From assembly GCA_023439425.1 (NCBI GenBank), contig JAEXNZ010000212.1:1-7523 (forward strand): 7,523 bases of DNA. Direction: 5' to 3'. The DNA is from Pseudomonadota bacterium. Lineage in GTDB: Bacteria; Pseudomonadota; Gammaproteobacteria; Xanthomonadales; Xanthomonadaceae. Below, piece by piece: positions 6,062 to 7,523 of the stretch. Below the pieces are notes generated by a model, which worked only from the letters and a program-made list of their open reading frames with translations, ran no database searches and was not told where the DNA came from. A program made the translations under genes and the position numbers. Numbering within the stretch: position 1 is the first letter of the stretch; each line of letters begins with the position of its first letter.

Positions 6062-6077
6062 GTAGGAACACTCCTAC
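6062..6077 (+). promoter_or_regulatory. Perfect inverted repeat GTAGGA-ACAC-TCCTAC upstream of hvfX
   Basis: A 6-bp perfect palindrome with a 4-base spacer, 14 bases before the hvfX ATG. It may be a regulator operator, a second mRNA hairpin masking the hvfX start region, or a degenerate GTAG-type repeat, since GTAG is present but lies inside the stem. No clear Shine-Dalgarno is seen before hvfX, so structure here could matter for its translation. Confidence 0.35.
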
Positions 6078-6091
6078 CTGAGATTGCGCTG

Positions 6092-6742
6092 ATGACCTCA
6101 CTGTTGCAGACCACACGTGCGCTGCACGCCCATCTCCACGCCCTGGGCCGCTGGCTCGCCCCCTTGGGCCTGCGCCTGCTGCTGGCCTGGGAATTCTTCG
6201 AGTCCGGCCGCGAGAAGTGGCAGGGCAGCAACTGGTTCGATGACATCCAGGCCGGCTTTCCGCTGCCGCTGCGCTGGTTGCCCTCCACCCTCAACTGGCA
6301 GATGGCCACGTGGATGGAGCTGGTCGGCGCGCTGATGCTGCTGCTGGGGCTGGCCACCCGGACCACGGCTGCGGCGCTGATCGGGCTGACCGTGGTGGCG
6401 ACGGCCGCCGTGCACTGGCCCATGCAGTGGGACTCGCTGGCCGAGCTGGCCCAGGGCTATGCGATCACCGACCAGGGCTTTGGCAACTTCAAACTGCCGT
6501 TGCTGTATGTGGCGATGCTGCTGCCGTTGCTGCTCAATGGCCCTGGGGCACTGAGCCTGGACGCGTGGTGGCAGCGCCATCCGCTGCCGCGCGTGGCCAG
6601 CACGCCGCGCAGCTGGGGCCTGCTCGCCGCCGCCGTGGCCCTGCCGCTGTCCTGGCTGATGCCGGCTGCCGCGCTGGGCCTGTTGCTGGCAGCAGGCGTC
6701 CTGCTGCTGGTGGCCAGCAACACCCAGCAGGCACCGGCATGA
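6092..6742 (+). CDS. hvfX: HvfX, DoxX-family inner-membrane protein of the copper RiPP operon
   Basis: A 216-residue DoxX-family membrane protein, the usual fourth member of hvf/bufferin operons; its exact role (copper handling, redox or export) is not settled. Hydrophobic segments lie near 21-36, 72-88, 91-109, 134-150, 174-191 and 192-208. Family-like features include LRLLLAWEFFESGREKWQG at 27-45, MELVGALMLLLGLATRT at 75-91 and QGFGNFKLPLLYVAML at 128-143. The loop SLAELAQGYA (115-124) shares LAQGYA with the HvfA precursor; see findings. The C-terminal two segments make it longer than a minimal four-helix DoxX domain. The start at ATG 6092 follows 76 bases with two inverted repeats and has only a weak ribosome-binding site; no alternative start fits better. 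It ends 48 bases before rnt. Confidence 0.88.
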   Translation: MTSLLQTTRALHAHLHALGRWLAPLGLRLLLAWEFFESGREKWQGSNWFDDIQAGFPLPLRWLPSTLNWQMATWMELVGALMLLLGLATRTTAAALIGLTVVATAAVHWPMQWDSLAELAQGYAITDQGFGNFKLPLLYVAMLLPLLLNGPGALSLDAWWQRHPLPRVASTPRSWGLLAAAVALPLSWLMPAAALGLLLAAGVLLLVASNTQQAPA

Positions 6743-6778
6743 ACGCTGCCATGAAAGGGGCCGTCAGGGTGCCTCTGC

Positions 6779-6784
6779 TAGACT
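6779..6784 (+). promoter_or_regulatory. Possible -10 box of a leaderless rnt transcript
   Basis: TAGACT sits exactly 6 bases before the rnt ATG (6791), so a transcript from it would start at or within a base of the A of the start codon. No Shine-Dalgarno precedes that ATG, which agrees with leaderless expression. No good -35 hexamer is visible near 6756, so this is tentative. Confidence 0.35.
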
Positions 6785-6790
6785 TCCGCC

Positions 6791-7453
6791 ATGACCATTT
6801 CCCTGCCCCCGTCTGCAGCCACGCCCGTGGATGCTGCTGCCTCGCCGTCTGTTGCCCAGCGCCAGATGGCCACCCGCTTCCGTGGTTTTCTGCCGGTGGT
6901 GGTGGACGTGGAAACCGGCGGTTTCGACTGCCACCGGCACGCGCTGCTGGAAATCGCCGCCGTGCCCATCGAAATGGACGACGAGGGCCTGCTGTATCCG
7001 GGCCAGACTGCCAGTGCGCACGTGGTGCCGGCGGAAGGACTGGAGATCGATCCGAAGTCGCTGGAGGTAACAGGCATCATCCTCGACCACCCGTTCCGGC
7101 TGGCGAAGAGCGAACACGATGCGCTGGACCATGTGTTCAACCCGGTCCGCGCGGCGATGAAGAAGTACGGCTGCCAGCGCGCGATTCTGGTCGGGCACAA
7201 CGCGCATTTCGACCTGGGCTTCGTCAACGCGGCGGTGAACCGGGTCGGGCACAAGCGTAATCCGTTCCATCCGTTCAGCGTGTTCGACACGGTGACGTTG
7301 GCGGGCGTGGCCTACGGGCAGACCGTGCTGGCCCGTGCCGCCACGGCAGCCGGGCTGGGCTGGGACGCCAATGAGGCGCACAGCGCGGTGTATGACACCG
7401 AGCAGACCGCGAAGCTGTTCTGCAAGATCGCCAATGGGTGGCCGCGGCCGTAA
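6791..7453 (+). CDS. rnt: Ribonuclease T, DEDDh 3'-5' exoribonuclease
   Basis: RNase T-type exonuclease of 220 residues that trims 3' ends of tRNAs and other stable RNAs in the cytoplasm. All catalytic residues of the DEDDh class are visible: D39 and E41 in VVVDVETGGF, D141 in GHNAHFDLGF, and H197 and D202 in AHSAVYDTE. The stretch KRNPFHPFSVFDTVTLAG (155-172) is strongly RNase T-like, as are LLEIAAVPIEMD and GQTVL. Phe45 follows the first motif, where RNase T uses stacking phenylalanines. The ATG at 6791 gives an N-terminal extension of about 16 residues over E. coli RNase T; the ATG at 6866 would give a start nearer the E. coli one but leaves little before the first motif. It ends in TAA with 70 bases left in the window. 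Confidence 0.93.
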   Translation: MTISLPPSAATPVDAAASPSVAQRQMATRFRGFLPVVVDVETGGFDCHRHALLEIAAVPIEMDDEGLLYPGQTASAHVVPAEGLEIDPKSLEVTGIILDHPFRLAKSEHDALDHVFNPVRAAMKKYGCQRAILVGHNAHFDLGFVNAAVNRVGHKRNPFHPFSVFDTVTLAGVAYGQTVLARAATAAGLGWDANEAHSAVYDTEQTAKLFCKIANGWPRP

Positions 7454-7499
7454 GCGCGCTGTGTGCGGTTCTGGCGGACCATCGCATTGTTCGGAATCC

Positions 7500-7522
7500 G
7501 TAGAGCCACGCCCTGCGTGGCT
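7500..7522 (+). repeat. SMAG (GTAG-type REP) hairpin, copy 3
   Basis: GTAG at 7500-7503 is followed by a perfect 8-bp stem, AGCCACGC (7504-7511) with GCGTGGCT (7515-7522), loop CCT. It has the same layout as the two copies near phoU but in plus orientation and with different stem bases that pair compensatorily. It lies 46 bases after the rnt stop, where it could act as a 3' stabiliser or the first half of a dimer that continues past the window. The 46 bases before it show nothing notable. Confidence 0.75.
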
Positions 7523-7523
7523 T

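Noticed and set aside
4984..6423. 479-residue open frame on the minus strand across hvfB, hvfC and hvfX
   Set aside because: It is antisense to three well-supported genes and has low-complexity Gln/Arg/His-rich composition, as expected from reading GC-rich genes backwards.
6310..7260. 316-residue + strand frame over hvfX and rnt, including an ATGA (6739-6742) overlapping the hvfX stop
   Set aside because: It is out of frame with both HvfX and RNase T, whose family motifs are intact, and its composition is Gly/Arg/Ala shadow type.

Overview
The window looks like a chromosomal segment from a Stenotrophomonas (Xanthomonadaceae, Gammaproteobacteria). It is GC-rich throughout, and all ten genes lie on the + strand. 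Three short GTAG-headed hairpins match the SMAG repeat family of Stenotrophomonas maltophilia: two in minus orientation between pstB and phoU, one in plus orientation at the right edge. The genus call rests on these repeats plus protein character, not on a database search.

Left part (1-3369): the end of the high-affinity phosphate uptake and Pho-signalling operon, pstC (5' truncated)-pstA-pstB-phoU. pstC, pstA and pstB overlap at their ends. phoU follows after an 87-base gap that holds two SMAG hairpins. The operon closes with a strong intrinsic terminator (3339-3369). pstS and the pst promoter would lie upstream of the window.

Centre (about 3430-6742): a copper-linked RiPP operon of the Hvf/bufferin type. 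In order it holds an ECF sigma factor, a secreted precursor peptide with six EGKCG motifs in three tandem doublets (HvfA), an MNIO/DUF692 multinuclear iron oxidase (HvfB), a DUF2063 partner protein (HvfC) and a DoxX-family membrane protein (HvfX). The family model, from work on Haemophilus influenzae hvf and Caulobacter bufferins, is that HvfB with HvfC oxidises the EGKCG cysteines to copper-binding heterocycles and the exported peptide then binds copper. The class is therefore already described. What may be new here is the three-doublet precursor, an ECF sigma with no visible anti-sigma and a Cys/His-rich linker, a hairpin covering the sigma ribosome-binding site, and a short sequence (LAQGYA) shared by the precursor and HvfX.

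Right part (6743-7523): a complete RNase T-type DEDDh 3'-5' exonuclease gene (rnt), perhaps leaderless, followed by the third SMAG hairpin. No RNA genes, CRISPR arrays, insertion sequences or phage genes were seen. No gap between genes exceeds about 155 bases.
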